NCBI GenBank assembly: GCA_963710745.1
Contig: CAVQBP010000001.1
Coordinates: 1-64,000, forward strand
Origin: CAVQBP01 sp963710745
GTDB taxonomy: Bacteria > Bacteroidota > Ignavibacteria > Ignavibacteriales > Ignavibacteriaceae
DNA: 64,000 nucleotides
Reading direction: 5' to 3'
Part shown: positions 19,496 through 29,865 of the stretch, one piece after another
Layout of the letters: each line of letters opens with the position of its first letter
Numbering within the stretch: position 1 is the stretch's first letter
Position numbers and translations under genes: made by a program
The notes under the pieces: generated by a model
Told to the model about the DNA's origin: nothing
The model's database searches: none
Seen by the model: only the letters and a program-made list of their open reading frames with translations

Positions 19496-20425
19496 CTATG
19501 TAGTCAGCTCTCTAAAGATATCTTCCAGCTTAGTTTCAATAGGGGTCATCTCAGTTAAAATCCAATTTCTTTGGACACACATTTGAAAAATAGATCTTCT
19601 GGACGATTGTCCGTTTTTACTTTCAATTAAAAAAGTATTAAAACTATCGGTGACAGGTGAAACCATTGCAATCGATTCAATTGACTTTAATGTATCAATA
19701 GTTAAATCTCTGTTTGCTGTATCATCAAGTTGTATCCGGAGTACTTCTTCTCCCTGAGCCTGTTTTCTTAATGTTTCAGGAGTTCCGTCCGCTACAATCT
19801 TACCTTTATTAATAATTAAAATTCTATCACAGATGGCTTCAACTTCCGGAAGAATGTGCGTGCTTAGTATTACAGTCTTTTCTCTGCCAAGTTCTCTTAT
19901 AAGTTTTCTGATTTCAATTATCTGGTTTGGATCCAGCCCTGTTGTTGGCTCATCAAAAATTAATACTTCGGGATCATGAATCATCGCCTGAGCTAGCCCG
20001 ACTCTTTGTCTGTAACCTTTTGAAAGTTCTCCGATCTTTTTATGCTTTTCATCATTAAGCCCGCAAACCAGTACCATCTCTGCAATTCTGTCCTGGATAT
20101 TGCTCTTTGGTACTCCCTGAAGTTCAGCTGTAAAACTTAAATATTCGAGAACCGGCATATCCAGGTAAAGGGGATTATTTTCCGGTAAATAACCAATCTT
20201 GGTTTTAATTTCATCCTGATGATCATGAATTGACAGATTTCCCACTTTAATGTCACCTTCAGTTGGGGCCATAAAGCAGGTTAAGATTTTCATTGTTGTT
20301 GTTTTACCGGCACCATTGGGTCCAAGGAAGCCTAAAATTTCACCTGTGTGAACCTGGAAAGAAATTGTATCTACAGCCCTTTGAGTTCCATAACTTTTGG
20401 TAAGGTTTTCAACTGCAATATTCAT
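19496..20425 (-). CDS. ABC transporter ATPase (GldA-like)
   Basis: A 309-residue ATPase with Walker A GPNGAGKTT (about 34-42), Q-loop region PENNPLYLDM, signature LSKGYRQRVGLAQAMI (about 134-149), Walker B VLIFDEPTTGLDPNQ and a switch His in ILSTHILPEVE. A C-terminal extension of about 90 residues is typical of the GldA/DrrA/CcmA group. It is the first gene of the ABC/DUF4340 operon, with 59 bases to the permease gene. Confidence 0.92.
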   Translation of the reverse strand: MNIAVENLTKSYGTQRAVDTISFQVHTGEILGFLGPNGAGKTTTMKILTCFMAPTEGDIKVGNLSIHDHQDEIKTKIGYLPENNPLYLDMPVLEYLSFTAELQGVPKSNIQDRIAEMVLVCGLNDEKHKKIGELSKGYRQRVGLAQAMIHDPEVLIFDEPTTGLDPNQIIEIRKLIRELGREKTVILSTHILPEVEAICDRILIINKGKIVADGTPETLRKQAQGEEVLRIQLDDTANRDLTIDTLKSIESIAMVSPVTDSFNTFLIESKNGQSSRRSIFQMCVQRNWILTEMTPIETKLEDIFRELTT

Positions 20426-20672
20426 ATTTTATAAATGACTAGAAATGAAAGTTTAAATATAAAAATTAGTTTAATCATTTTCGACGCCCGTGATTTAAAA
20501 AGGTTCCGTAAAAAAGATTAATTTTTATTAATCTTTCTGTCCAGCAGAAAAAGACTATCTGTAAAAATTTTTTTTAATAAATATTTCTAATTGATAAGCC
20601 ACTTGAATTAGAAATTTATATTGCTATTTAAATTTCTATTAGTTAGGTTAAATATAATATTTCGTGAAAAAT
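20426..20672. other. Divergent intergenic region with two small palindromes
   Basis: Two 9-bp perfect inverted repeats: AAAGATTAA/TTAATCTTT (20513-20521 and 20528-20536) and TTTCTAATT/AATTAGAAA (20584-20592 and 20606-20614). They lie between the divergent GldA-like and barrel-protein genes and could be operators or weak terminators. In such AT-rich DNA chance is a real alternative. Confidence 0.4.
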
Positions 20673-21296
20673 ATGAAGTATTTACTTACCATCTTTCTTT
20701 TTATTATTCCAATTATTGCAGAAGCTCAGAATACTATAATACATGACAAATCGACATTTCTTTCGGGAGGAATCGGTGTAATTCAGTCATCGTCATCATC
20801 AGAAGAACTTACCTCAAAATATTTACCCAATGTTTTATTTCAGGTTGGATTTGGTATACCGATTAATTCTCACTTATTTATATATAACAGAATTTCATTC
20901 GCTTCAAAATCTGATTTTCAGGCATATGTCAGGTTAGAACAGATTAATCAGCTTGTTGAAGCTACTTCGTCATTCAGCCAGTTAATTTATAATGCAGGTT
21001 TAAGGTATAGCATTTATATAATACAGGACTGGAGCTTTGGATTTTCAGCAGGATTTACTTATTCAGTGGTAAATAATAAATCAACTTTAAAAGGTGAATT
21101 GTTTCAGAGTCTGGATAACCAAAATCTTTACGGATATTTCGGGGGAATAGACCTTGAGCACAGATTCCAGGATTCGCATTTTTCTGCTTTCGGTGAAGCA
21201 CTTTATAATTATATCCGGAATGATAATATTTATTTCAGGGATAAATTCAGCGGGATGAATTTAAGCGCGGGAGTTAGATTTTACTTCCAAAAATAA
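20673..21296 (+). CDS. Outer-membrane beta-barrel protein
   Basis: A 207-residue protein from the ATG at 20673 (a GTG at 20664 adds three residues). Signal peptide MKYLLTIFLFIIPIIAEAQ, then alternating amphipathic strands with periodic aromatic residues and a terminal GVRFYFQK, the final-strand pattern of small outer-membrane barrels. Probably 8 strands. Function unknown; no obvious link to its neighbours, being divergent from the ABC operon and 165 bases from the M23 gene. Confidence 0.75.
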   Translation: MKYLLTIFLFIIPIIAEAQNTIIHDKSTFLSGGIGVIQSSSSSEELTSKYLPNVLFQVGFGIPINSHLFIYNRISFASKSDFQAYVRLEQINQLVEATSSFSQLIYNAGLRYSIYIIQDWSFGFSAGFTYSVVNNKSTLKGELFQSLDNQNLYGYFGGIDLEHRFQDSHFSAFGEALYNYIRNDNIYFRDKFSGMNLSAGVRFYFQK

Positions 21297-21461
21297 CTTT
21301 TTTCGCTGATTAGAGAATTATTTTATCATTTTGAAAATTCTTGTAGAAGAAATAATTAAATAAATAATTTTGAAATAAAAAATTTCTTTTGTTATATTGC
21401 AAGTTCTGATATCGCCATCTTCTATTTCAAAATAATTAAGAATAATAATAATAAGGTTTTA

Positions 21462-22361
21462 ATGTCTTTTTTCCGCTTTTTACGAATAGATAGATACCAC
21501 AATCATAATTCTAAAACAATTTTAATAGTACTAATAGTATTCAGCATACTAATAGGCGGGTACAGCCTTTATTCGGTTTTAGGCTCTTCTGATAATAATA
21601 TCCAATCCTTGCGTTCCGAAAATAAATCACTGAAGAGAGAATTAAAATCAATGATAGCCAAATACCGGGATATGTCTGTTAAAATAGACAGTTTGGCTAA
21701 AACAAATAATGAATTAAGATTAGCTGTAAATTTACATCCTTTATCAGACGATGAACTTAAAGTTGGTGTCGGAGGAGGATATTTTGATAATACAATAGAT
21801 TTTTTATCTAATGATGCTGAAGATGAACTTGCCAAGGCAACATCTTTTGTTGACGAAATATCAAGAAAAATTTCGTTTGAAAAGAATCAATTTTTGGAAA
21901 TATCAAAACAATTAAAGGAAAACAGGAAATTAAGCCTATGTATTCCTGCAATAAAACCTTGTATTGGTGCAATTTCCGATGGTTTTGGCATGAGAATGCA
22001 TCCTATTCTTCATATCAGAAGAATGCACGAAGGAATAGATTTTATTGCAGATGTTGGGTCTCCGGTTTATGCTACAGGTAATGGCAGAGTGGTTTTTATT
22101 GGCCGCCGGGGAGGTTATGGGCTGACTGTAGAATTAGATCATGGATACGGTTACCATACTATATATGCGCATTTATCCAAAGTATTAGTAAAAGAAGGAC
22201 AGAAAGTTACCAGGGGAACTCAAATAGCTAAAACGGGAGATTCAGGATTGTCTACCGGTCCGCATTTACATTATGAGGTGGAGCACAATGGAGTTAAAGA
22301 AAATCCGGCGGGTTTTTTCTTCGATAATGTAGGATTCTTTGAATTAACAGCAAAAAAATAA
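21462..22361 (+). CDS. M23 family peptidoglycan endopeptidase
   Basis: A 299-residue bitopic protein: membrane segment at about 22-44, a coiled coil (about 45-85), a linker, then a LytM/M23 domain from about residue 170. The zinc and catalytic motifs are present: HEGIDFIAD (HxxxD), then HTIYAHLS and HLHYEVEHNG, the canonical HxH. It should cut peptide cross-links in the periplasm, with cytoplasmic N-terminus. AAGG upstream supports the ATG. It sits 210 bases before the sigma gene, apparently as a separate unit. Confidence 0.9.
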   Translation: MSFFRFLRIDRYHNHNSKTILIVLIVFSILIGGYSLYSVLGSSDNNIQSLRSENKSLKRELKSMIAKYRDMSVKIDSLAKTNNELRLAVNLHPLSDDELKVGVGGGYFDNTIDFLSNDAEDELAKATSFVDEISRKISFEKNQFLEISKQLKENRKLSLCIPAIKPCIGAISDGFGMRMHPILHIRRMHEGIDFIADVGSPVYATGNGRVVFIGRRGGYGLTVELDHGYGYHTIYAHLSKVLVKEGQKVTRGTQIAKTGDSGLSTGPHLHYEVEHNGVKENPAGFFFDNVGFFELTAKK

Positions 22362-22571
22362 GAAAATTGCAATATTTCGCATCTTTTTAAATATTCGGGT
22401 TTGAAAAAATATTTAAAGGGATATAATTTTCTCTTTCTTGTTAAAGAATTTTTATTTATTTTTAAAGCTGTTTAAATTTTTGATTAAGGAAGTGGGAACA
22501 AAAGCAAATATTAACACGTCTATTAAGTATAATATTTTTTATTAATAAATCAAAATAGGAGATAGAGAAAA

Positions 22572-23429
22572 TTGAAAATAACTAAGCAATTCACAAATAG
22601 AGAAAGTAAGTCTTTAGATCAGTATTTGCAAGAGATCGGAAAAGTTGACCTTCTAACTCCTGACCAAGAAATAGAATTAGCTATTCGCATAAAAAAAGGT
22701 GATAAGAAAGCATTAGAAGCACTCACCAAAGCAAATCTCAGATTTGTTGTTAGTGTTGCCAAACAATTTCAAAACCAGGGATTATCTTTGGGTGATTTAA
22801 TTAACGAAGGTAACCTCGGATTAATTAAAGCCGCTCAGAAATTTGATGAAACAAGAGGATTTAAATTTATCTCGTACGCAGTATGGTGGATCAGACAATC
22901 CATTATGCAAGCGATTGCTGATCAGTCCCGTATGGTTAGATTACCATTAAATAGAGTCGGTTCTTTGAGTAAGATTGGTAAAGCTTACCGTGATCTGGAA
23001 CAGGAATATGAAAGAACTCCGACTACTACTGAATTAGCTTCAATTCTTGATATGAGCGCCGATGATGTTGCCTATGCATTACAAATTTCAGGAAGACATG
23101 TTTCCATGGATGCCCCATTTTCCGGAGATGATGATAAAAATAGTCTGATTGATGTACTCCCTAATGATGAACAACCTTCTCCTGACGGCAACCTGATGAC
23201 AGAATCTCTTAAAAATGAAGTGGCTAATATTCTCTCCGGTTTAACCGAGAAAGAAGCTGAAGTTATCAGACTTTATTTCGGTATCGGAGGAGAAAGATCA
23301 GCTACTTTGGAAGAAATCGGTGAAAGATTTAATCTTACAAGAGAAAGAGTAAGACAAATTAAAGAAAAAGCTATTAGAAACTTAAGGCATTCTCCTCAGA
23401 GCAAAAGATTAAAAGCTTATTTGGGATAA
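22572..23429 (+). CDS. rpoD: Primary RNA polymerase sigma factor
   Basis: A 285-residue sigma-70 factor with a TTG start, AGGAG 10 bases upstream. Region 1.2 is SLDQYLQEIGKVDLLT; region 2 includes GNLGLIKAAQKFDETRGFKFISYAVWWIR (motif RGFKFISYAVWWIRQSIMQA), region 3 follows, and region 4 ends with EEIGERFNLTRERVRQIKEKA. It lacks the long region 1.1 and non-conserved domain of E. coli RpoD, as in Bacteroidota/Chlorobi primary sigma factors of the same length. That matches the TAnnTTTG promoter seen at 47225. Its own terminator follows at 23457. Confidence 0.93.
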   Translation: MKITKQFTNRESKSLDQYLQEIGKVDLLTPDQEIELAIRIKKGDKKALEALTKANLRFVVSVAKQFQNQGLSLGDLINEGNLGLIKAAQKFDETRGFKFISYAVWWIRQSIMQAIADQSRMVRLPLNRVGSLSKIGKAYRDLEQEYERTPTTTELASILDMSADDVAYALQISGRHVSMDAPFSGDDDKNSLIDVLPNDEQPSPDGNLMTESLKNEVANILSGLTEKEAEVIRLYFGIGGERSATLEEIGERFNLTRERVRQIKEKAIRNLRHSPQSKRLKAYLG

Positions 23430-23456
23430 TGCAGTTTCAAAAGACTGTTCTAATTA

Positions 23457-23483
23457 AACCGCTCTCATCTGAGCGGTTTTTTT
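23457..23483 (+). terminator. Intrinsic terminator of rpoD
   Basis: AACCGCTC (23457-23464) pairs perfectly with GAGCGGTT (23471-23478) around a 6-base loop, followed by a run of T. Canonical, 28 bases past the stop. Confidence 0.9.
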
Positions 23484-23515
23484 ATATCATTTAGAGAAAG
23501 TTTAATCCCTGAATA

Positions 23516-24703
23516 TTAATTAAACAGATTAGAAATAATTTCATAAGCCCCGACATATGTACCTATCACACTTCCTAATCCTGTAAGTATAAAAACCAAA
23601 AGAATTTTTAATAACCTATTTTTCCACCACATTTTTGCTTTTCTTATATCATCTGAAACAGTCTGAATTTCTTTGACCAAAGGAGGCTGGAAATAGGCCT
23701 GTACAAAAGCAGCAACATAACCTGCTCCTATTAAAGGGCTTAAACTAGTGATCGGAGCAGCAAAAAAAGAAGCAATAATTGTTATAGGATGAGCTATAGC
23801 CAGGATTGCCCCAATGGAACAAGGAATACCGTTTGCTAAAATCCAAAATAATACATTATCCTGTGCTGCAGAAAATCCTTTGAGATAACCTATAAGGATA
23901 ATTGAAGCAATAATTAAAATAGGTATTCCCCAGCCAATAATCTTAAATGTTTTGGAAGACGGCGGAATTTGTTCAAGGCTCTTTAAATCAATTTCTTTTT
24001 TATTTTCCAGTTCTCTGCAAATTCCTTTTACATGCCCTGCTCCTACAACTGCAACAATTTTTTTACCATTTACAGCTTCTATTTTTTTACTTAAATAGAT
24101 ATCTCTTTCATCAAGCAGAACTTTTTTTAACACCGGAAGAGATTTTCCTAATTCGTCAATCATTTCAGAAAGAACATCTTTTTCTCTTAACTCCCGGAGT
24201 TTCTCTTCTGATAGCTCTATATCATCAAATAGTCCTGCAAAACCTGAACTAAATAATTTGAACTTTTGCCAAAAGGACATTGAATTCCATGCTCTTCTAA
24301 TTGTAACCCGGATTTCCCTATCGCAAAGTGCAATATCCAATCCTAAGTTTTTTGCACTATTTATTGCATTTAACATTTCCGTCCCGGGCAAAACTCCCAG
24401 CTTTTCGCCTAATTTTTTCTGGTAAGATGATAAAATAATATTAACAAAAAGAGTAGTCAGCTGTTTTTCTTTTATCACGGTTTTGATGTCCAGAGCTTCC
24501 CATCTGTTTTTTTCGGACAAAGCTTTATATCTCTGGGCATCTAATTCAATGCATACACAGTCGGGCATTTCATTTTCTATTACCTTTTGAACAAGATCCG
24601 CTGATTGTTTTGAAACATGTGCTGTACCAATAACAATAATTTCTTTCTCATAATTATTTATTATTACAACATCTGGAGGATAATTTCTTATATTTTGTTC
24701 CAT
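23516..24703 (-). CDS. TraB/PrgY family membrane protein
   Basis: A 395-residue protein with the TraB/TIKI-like domain: VIGTAHVSKQSADLV at about 25-39, CIELDAQRYKAL near 50-61, IALCDREIRVTIRRAW, and VVGAGHVKGI near 220. The C-terminal third has four or so membrane segments. PrgY/TraB proteins reduce pheromone activity in enterococci and the fold is that of TIKI metalloproteases; the conserved Glu/His/Arg positions are present. Substrate unknown. It converges on rpoD and has no evident operon partner. Confidence 0.88.
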   Translation of the reverse strand: MEQNIRNYPPDVVIINNYEKEIIVIGTAHVSKQSADLVQKVIENEMPDCVCIELDAQRYKALSEKNRWEALDIKTVIKEKQLTTLFVNIILSSYQKKLGEKLGVLPGTEMLNAINSAKNLGLDIALCDREIRVTIRRAWNSMSFWQKFKLFSSGFAGLFDDIELSEEKLRELREKDVLSEMIDELGKSLPVLKKVLLDERDIYLSKKIEAVNGKKIVAVVGAGHVKGICRELENKKEIDLKSLEQIPPSSKTFKIIGWGIPILIIASIILIGYLKGFSAAQDNVLFWILANGIPCSIGAILAIAHPITIIASFFAAPITSLSPLIGAGYVAAFVQAYFQPPLVKEIQTVSDDIRKAKMWWKNRLLKILLVFILTGLGSVIGTYVGAYEIISNLFN

Positions 24704-24900
24704 ACAGTTTCATTATTTAATATAATATCAGGCAAATATAAGTATTTCTAAAATATAAATCGTTCACTGTCTTATATGTATTTTAATTTTTTCAAATAGG
24801 AAATTGAATACAATTGGCTTTATCGTGTTTAATATTTTTTTTATATATAAGGGTTAAAATTTTAATAATTTGATCAGTGCAAGGGAATAGAGGGAGAAGT

Positions 24901-25839
24901 ATGAAATCTAAATATTATTTTTTCTTACTCGGGTTTATAACGGCATCATGTATTTTAATAGTTACCAGTTTTTTATTTTTAACAGATAAGAAAGTAATTG
25001 GAAAATCAGAGGATTTCCCGCAAGGATATAGAATAATTTCACCAGAGATCCCGGGGGATTTATCTTTTGCCGGTGAAAAGGTTCCCATTGAAAATTTTGA
25101 AGTATATGAGAGGATTGATCGGGAATTTTTAGTAAATACTTACTGGCATTCTTCTACAATATTATCATTAAAAAGGATGAATAGATGGTTTCCTGTTATT
25201 GAGCCAATATTAAAAGAATATAACATACCCGATGATTTCAAATATCTTGCTGTTATTGAAAGCGGTCTTCTAAATGTTGTATCACCAGCTGGTGCTACTG
25301 GATTTTGGCAGCTGACTGAAGATGCAGCAGAAAAATATGGCCTTGAAGTTAATTCCCAGGTAGATGAAAGATATAATGTAGAGAAATCTACCGAGGCTGC
25401 ATGTAAATATATTCTGGATGCTTATGCAGAATTCAAAACATGGACAATGGCTGCGGCTTCTTACAACTTTGGAACTAATGGAATTGAAAAACAAATTACC
25501 AAACAAAAAACAACTAATTATTATAATCTTGTTTTCGGAGAGGAAACTTCGAGATATATTGCAAGAATTATTGCAGTAAAAGAAATATTAAGTAATCCCC
25601 GAAAATATGGATTCGATTTAAGAACTGAAGATTTATATCCGCCTCTTCTGACTAATTCTATGGATATCAATTATTCAATTTCAAACCTTGCAGATTTTGC
25701 TGTAAAAAATGGAATCAATTATAAAATTTTAAAGATGTATAATCCCTGGTTAAGAGACACAACTCTTACTGATAAAAATAATAAGATATATGTCTTGAAA
25801 ATGCCCGAAAAGGGAAGCATTAAAGTAATTGATGAATAA
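24901..25839 (+). CDS. Membrane-anchored lytic transglycosylase (SLT domain)
   Basis: From the ATG at 24901 (GGGAG just upstream; a GTG at 24877 would add eight residues) the protein has 312 residues: a membrane anchor at about 5-27, then an SLT domain from about residue 95. The catalytic Glu lies in LAVIESGLLN, followed by SPAGATGFWQLTEDAAEKYG and the AAASYNFG motif. The order E-S...GATGFWQ...A-YN is the MltD/Slt family signature. No LysM repeats. It should cleave peptidoglycan glycan strands in the periplasm. Followed 70 bases later by the M28 gene, probably independently. Confidence 0.9.
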   Translation: MKSKYYFFLLGFITASCILIVTSFLFLTDKKVIGKSEDFPQGYRIISPEIPGDLSFAGEKVPIENFEVYERIDREFLVNTYWHSSTILSLKRMNRWFPVIEPILKEYNIPDDFKYLAVIESGLLNVVSPAGATGFWQLTEDAAEKYGLEVNSQVDERYNVEKSTEAACKYILDAYAEFKTWTMAAASYNFGTNGIEKQITKQKTTNYYNLVFGEETSRYIARIIAVKEILSNPRKYGFDLRTEDLYPPLLTNSMDINYSISNLADFAVKNGINYKILKMYNPWLRDTTLTDKNNKIYVLKMPEKGSIKVIDE

Positions 25840-25909
25840 TTATTAGTTACTTTAAGTTTTTAGAAAAACCCGGTCAATAAGTCCTTTTATAATTATTATC
25901 AGGTGTATT

Positions 25910-28144
25910 ATGAAAATTTTTAGAATTCTCCTTCCATTAATAATCTTACTTGTAAATTCAGCATTTGCGCAGGACCTTAAAATAAAAGAACTGCAGAAGG
26001 AGTTTGATTCATCTTTAAATAAGAAAGATCTCCAGAACTGGATGAAAAAACTTTCGGCATATCCACATCATTTAGGTTCAAGTTATGATAGAAGTAATGC
26101 ATTATTTATCGATTCATTATTTAAATCATTTGGATTTGATTCCCAGATTGAAGAGTTCAAAGTTTTATTTCCAACACCTAAAACCAGACTCCTTGAGATA
26201 ACTGCACCGACAAAGTATAAAGCTAACCTTTTTGAACCGCCATTAAAAGAAGATAATACTTCAAACCAAGCGGATGAACAATTACCGACTTATAATGCTT
26301 ATTCAATTGATGGGGATGTTACCGGTGAACTTGTTTATGCAAATTATGGAATTCCGAAAGATTATGAAGTCCTGGCCGAGCACGGAATAGATGTAAAAGG
26401 GAAAATTGTAATAGTAAGATACGGTGCCGCCTGGCGGGGAATAAAACCAAAAGTTGCTGCCGAACATGGTGCAGTCGGGTGCATCATATATTCTGACCCG
26501 AAAGGAGATGGTTATTACCAGGGAGATGTTTATCCGAAAGGTGCTTTTAGGAGTGAAGACGGAGTTCAAAGAGGATCTGTAATTGATTTTCCACAGTACT
26601 GTGGTGATCCTTTAACACCATTTGTTGCGGCTACTGAAAATGCAAATAGATTAGAAATAAAGGATGCAAAGACATTAACAAAAATTCCGGTTATTCCGAT
26701 TTCATACGGAGATGCGTTACATTTTCTCAGTGAACTTGAAGGACCGGTTGTCCCGGAAAATTGGAGAGGAGCGTTACCTGTTACTTATCATATGGGACCC
26801 GGAAAAGCTAAGGTGCATTTGAAAGTTGAATCCAATTGGGATATGGTGCCTTTGAGAGATGTAATCGCAAAAATACCAGGTGAAGATTACCCCGACGAAT
26901 GGATTATAAGAGGAAATCACTACGATGCATGGGTAAATGGAGCTGGGGATCCGATAAGTGGTCTGGTTGCATTGCTTGAAGAAGCAAAAATGTTCGGTGA
27001 TCTATTAAAGACAGGATGGAGACCAAAACGCACAATTATTTATTGTGCCTGGGATGGCGAAGAAGAAGGCTTATTCGGTTCTACAGAATGGGTAGAGAAA
27101 CATACCGACGAATTAAAGCAAAAAGCTGTTGCATATATAAATTCAGATGGAAACGGCAGAGGATTTTTGTATGCAGGAGGTTCTCACACTCTTGAACATT
27201 TTGTAAATCGAATTGCTGATGATATAAATGATCCTGAAATGAATATAAGTGCTGCAAAAAGATGGCGATCCAGATTATTAGTAAACGGAAGTGAAGAGGA
27301 AAAGAAAGATGCAATGGATAATGAGGATTTGAATATTTACCCTCTTGGTTCAGGATCGGATTATAGTCCTTTTCTTCAGCATATAGGTGTTGCATCATTA
27401 AATATTAGTTTTGGTGGGGAAGATAATGGCGGCGAATATCATTCTATTTATGATTCTTATGATCACTATATTCGTTTTGGAGATCCCGGATTTGAATATG
27501 GAATTGCACTGGCTAAAACTTCAGGTCATGCAATATTAAATTTATCCGAGTCAGAAATTCTTCCGTTTAATTTTGAAAACTTCTCAAATACAGTTAGAGA
27601 ATATTTTAATGAAATTTCAAAATTAACAGACAAAATGAGAAAAGAAACAAGTGATCAAAATAAAATGCTGGATAACAGTGATTATTTATATGCTTCTGAT
27701 CCGACTAAAACATATATCCTGCCGGAAAATAAGGATCCGGTTCCATTCATAAATTTTGCACCTCTTCAAAATTCATTAACTAATCTTGAAAACAGTTCTA
27801 ATGGTTATGAAAGAGCAGTAAGAAGTTTAAAAGAATACAAAATAAAATTAACTACTTCAGAACTCATAAATCTGAATGAAATTTTATTAACAACCGAACG
27901 TTTTCTAACTAATAAAGATGGATTGCCTAATCGGCCGTGGTATATTCATGAAATTTATGCTCCTGGTTTTTATACCGGTTACGGGGTAAAAACCCTTCCA
28001 GCGATCAGGGAAGCAATCGAACAAAGAAATTGGAAACAGGCGGATGAGCAGATTGAAATAGTAGCTCACATATTTGACAGATTTTCGAAACAAATAGATA
28101 AAGCAGCCCAAATAGTAAATAACAGATTAAATCAAAAGAATTAG
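25910..28144 (+). CDS. Secreted M28 glutamate carboxypeptidase II-like metallopeptidase
   Basis: A 744-residue protein with a signal peptide (ends SAFAQ at about 20). A PA domain occupies about residues 120-280 (VKGKIVIVRYGAAWRG, GAVGCIIYSDPKGDGYY). The M28 catalytic domain follows: zinc ligands H and D in RGNHYDAWVNGAGD, catalytic Glu pair in AWDGEEEGLFGSTEW, GSGSDYSPFLQH, and the last zinc His in EYHSIYDSYDHY. A C-terminal helical TFR-dimerisation-like domain (about 600-740) completes the FOLH1/transferrin-receptor layout. Full set of catalytic residues, so active. Predicted to cut peptides in the periplasm. Confidence 0.92.
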   Translation: MKIFRILLPLIILLVNSAFAQDLKIKELQKEFDSSLNKKDLQNWMKKLSAYPHHLGSSYDRSNALFIDSLFKSFGFDSQIEEFKVLFPTPKTRLLEITAPTKYKANLFEPPLKEDNTSNQADEQLPTYNAYSIDGDVTGELVYANYGIPKDYEVLAEHGIDVKGKIVIVRYGAAWRGIKPKVAAEHGAVGCIIYSDPKGDGYYQGDVYPKGAFRSEDGVQRGSVIDFPQYCGDPLTPFVAATENANRLEIKDAKTLTKIPVIPISYGDALHFLSELEGPVVPENWRGALPVTYHMGPGKAKVHLKVESNWDMVPLRDVIAKIPGEDYPDEWIIRGNHYDAWVNGAGDPISGLVALLEEAKMFGDLLKTGWRPKRTIIYCAWDGEEEGLFGSTEWVEKHTDELKQKAVAYINSDGNGRGFLYAGGSHTLEHFVNRIADDINDPEMNISAAKRWRSRLLVNGSEEEKKDAMDNEDLNIYPLGSGSDYSPFLQHIGVASLNISFGGEDNGGEYHSIYDSYDHYIRFGDPGFEYGIALAKTSGHAILNLSESEILPFNFENFSNTVREYFNEISKLTDKMRKETSDQNKMLDNSDYLYASDPTKTYILPENKDPVPFINFAPLQNSLTNLENSSNGYERAVRSLKEYKIKLTTSELINLNEILLTTERFLTNKDGLPNRPWYIHEIYAPGFYTGYGVKTLPAIREAIEQRNWKQADEQIEIVAHIFDRFSKQIDKAAQIVNNRLNQKN

Positions 28145-28205
28145 AAAATCTATTTTAATAATATTTAGAGCTGCTCTGGTTTTTGTTCAATACAGAAACT
28201 ACAAT

Positions 28206-29865
28206 CTATTTCATTTCTTCTTCAATCTGGAATACTGGTTTAATATCTACCGGGATACCGGACAGTTCATCAATTAGTGTTCTCATCGATGGAGATATAA
28301 CAGCATATTTTTTTATTAATTCTTTTGCACCGTCATAATTCCCGGTAGCTTCGATAGTTAAAAGAATATGTGCTAATTCTTTTACCGACCCATAGATTTT
28401 ATCGAAGTTAACTTTTGCCTTGTTAGTTTCCGGATTGTATTCATAACCGCCTTTTTCAAGAAGGTAATTATATATGATTGCATTACCGCTTCCATGCGCT
28501 TCTGTAATTCCAAACCTGACCGAGCGGAAAATCCCTCCCAAAAAGGTAACCCAGGTTTCATTGGCAAAAGTTTTAGGGAACAGACCTTTATCGATCATAA
28601 AAATATTATTATACATGCCCAGTACATCAGCTTTGCATTCTTCAATTGTTGAATATGTTTCTTTTAATTCTTTACTAACCTCTGTCTTCCTGCCGTTAAC
28701 AGTTATAAATCCCGGGCCGACACCATGAGACATTTCATGCATAAGCGCATGACTGAAGAAAGCATCAAATGTAACATAAGGAAGCTGGGAAGAATCTAAT
28801 ACTATTTTTGATATTGGGATTAGCTGCTTTTCAAATTTTGCATCACTTATATTTTTGAGCATAACCTTTTTGGAACCTTTGGCTTTTCTTACCCTTTCAT
28901 CATTCGGCAGGTTAAAAGCAAGGGTTTGTACACCTGCTTTTGTATCACCTGCAGAGTATACTTCATTAACAACAACAATCGGGGATTCATTTCCGCGCTG
29001 GGTATTTTTATATTTATCTTCAATAGGCAAATGATTTTCAATATCCTTTAAATAATTTCCGAATTTCTGAAGCTTTTCACTTTCAGCTGAATCCTTAATA
29101 GTAACAAAGCTCTCATACGATGCTTTATAGTTGAACAACTCGTCTTCATAAACTTCATATGGTCCGATTATAACTTCAATTTTGTTATCTTTAAGATCCA
29201 TCCATGCCATGTCGCTGTCAAAATAATTATTAGTCTCAAATGCTTTTGCAACGAGCATTAAATATTTTTTTAATGATTGATTGTCTGCATATTCAGCAGC
29301 TTCCTTTAAAAGAGATGCTGCTTTTGTAAGTTCAGTTTTATAAAATTCGGAATAGGGGATAGCAATTAATTTCCCTTGTTCCCTGCGGATAACAGTGAAG
29401 GATGAAGTAAAAGAAGAATCGTCTGAAGAATTTGCTTTAATCCAATTAGTGAATTCCTCTTTGGTCATATCTTCGGGATAAAAATTCGCGCCTTTTGGTT
29501 TTTGCTCATCTCCGATAAATGGTTTGTTATGATCCAATCTGTCAAACGGACCGAACATTATATCAAAATATTTTAATTTCAGCTTATCAGACTTCTGAGG
29601 ATGAATTTTCGAGCCTGTATTTAATTTCTCTGTTTTTAGAATATACCTGGTTGAGATAAATTGTATCAATTATTTGTGAAGCCTCAAACAGTTTTCTAAC
29701 GACCATTCTTTGTCTTTCAGTTAACATAGTAGAATCATACTTAATTTCTACCGGAGCAAATTGTGCTATTTTCTCTTTCAGCATTTTAATTTCCTTTGTG
29801 TCTTTATTATTCGAACAGCCGGTTAAAATGAGAGCAGCTATTATTGATAGTAATAAAAATTTCAT
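28206..29865 (-). pseudogene. M49-like (DPP III/Nudt3-type) zinc peptidase lipoprotein, one frameshift
   Basis: The start at 29865 encodes a lipoprotein signal (ALILTGC lipobox) and a helical segment ending QVYSKNREIKYRLENSSSEV at 29587. The rest continues in a second frame from about 29600 (DKLKLKYFDIMFGPFDRLD) to 28206. Dropping one base near 29595 fuses them into about 550 residues. The catalytic site HALMHEMSHGVGPGF has an HExxH pair with a third ligand plausible in EECKADVLGMY, as in the Nudt3/M49 relatives. KGANFYPEDMTKEE is a family motif. Both halves are otherwise well conserved, so the break is recent or a sequencing indel. Function: release of dipeptides or removal of amino acids, inferred. 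Confidence 0.78.

Noticed and set aside
29587..29865. A separate 92-residue lipoprotein
   Set aside because: The sequence joins smoothly with the M49-like body once one base is dropped, so it is the N-terminus of that gene, not a separate gene.
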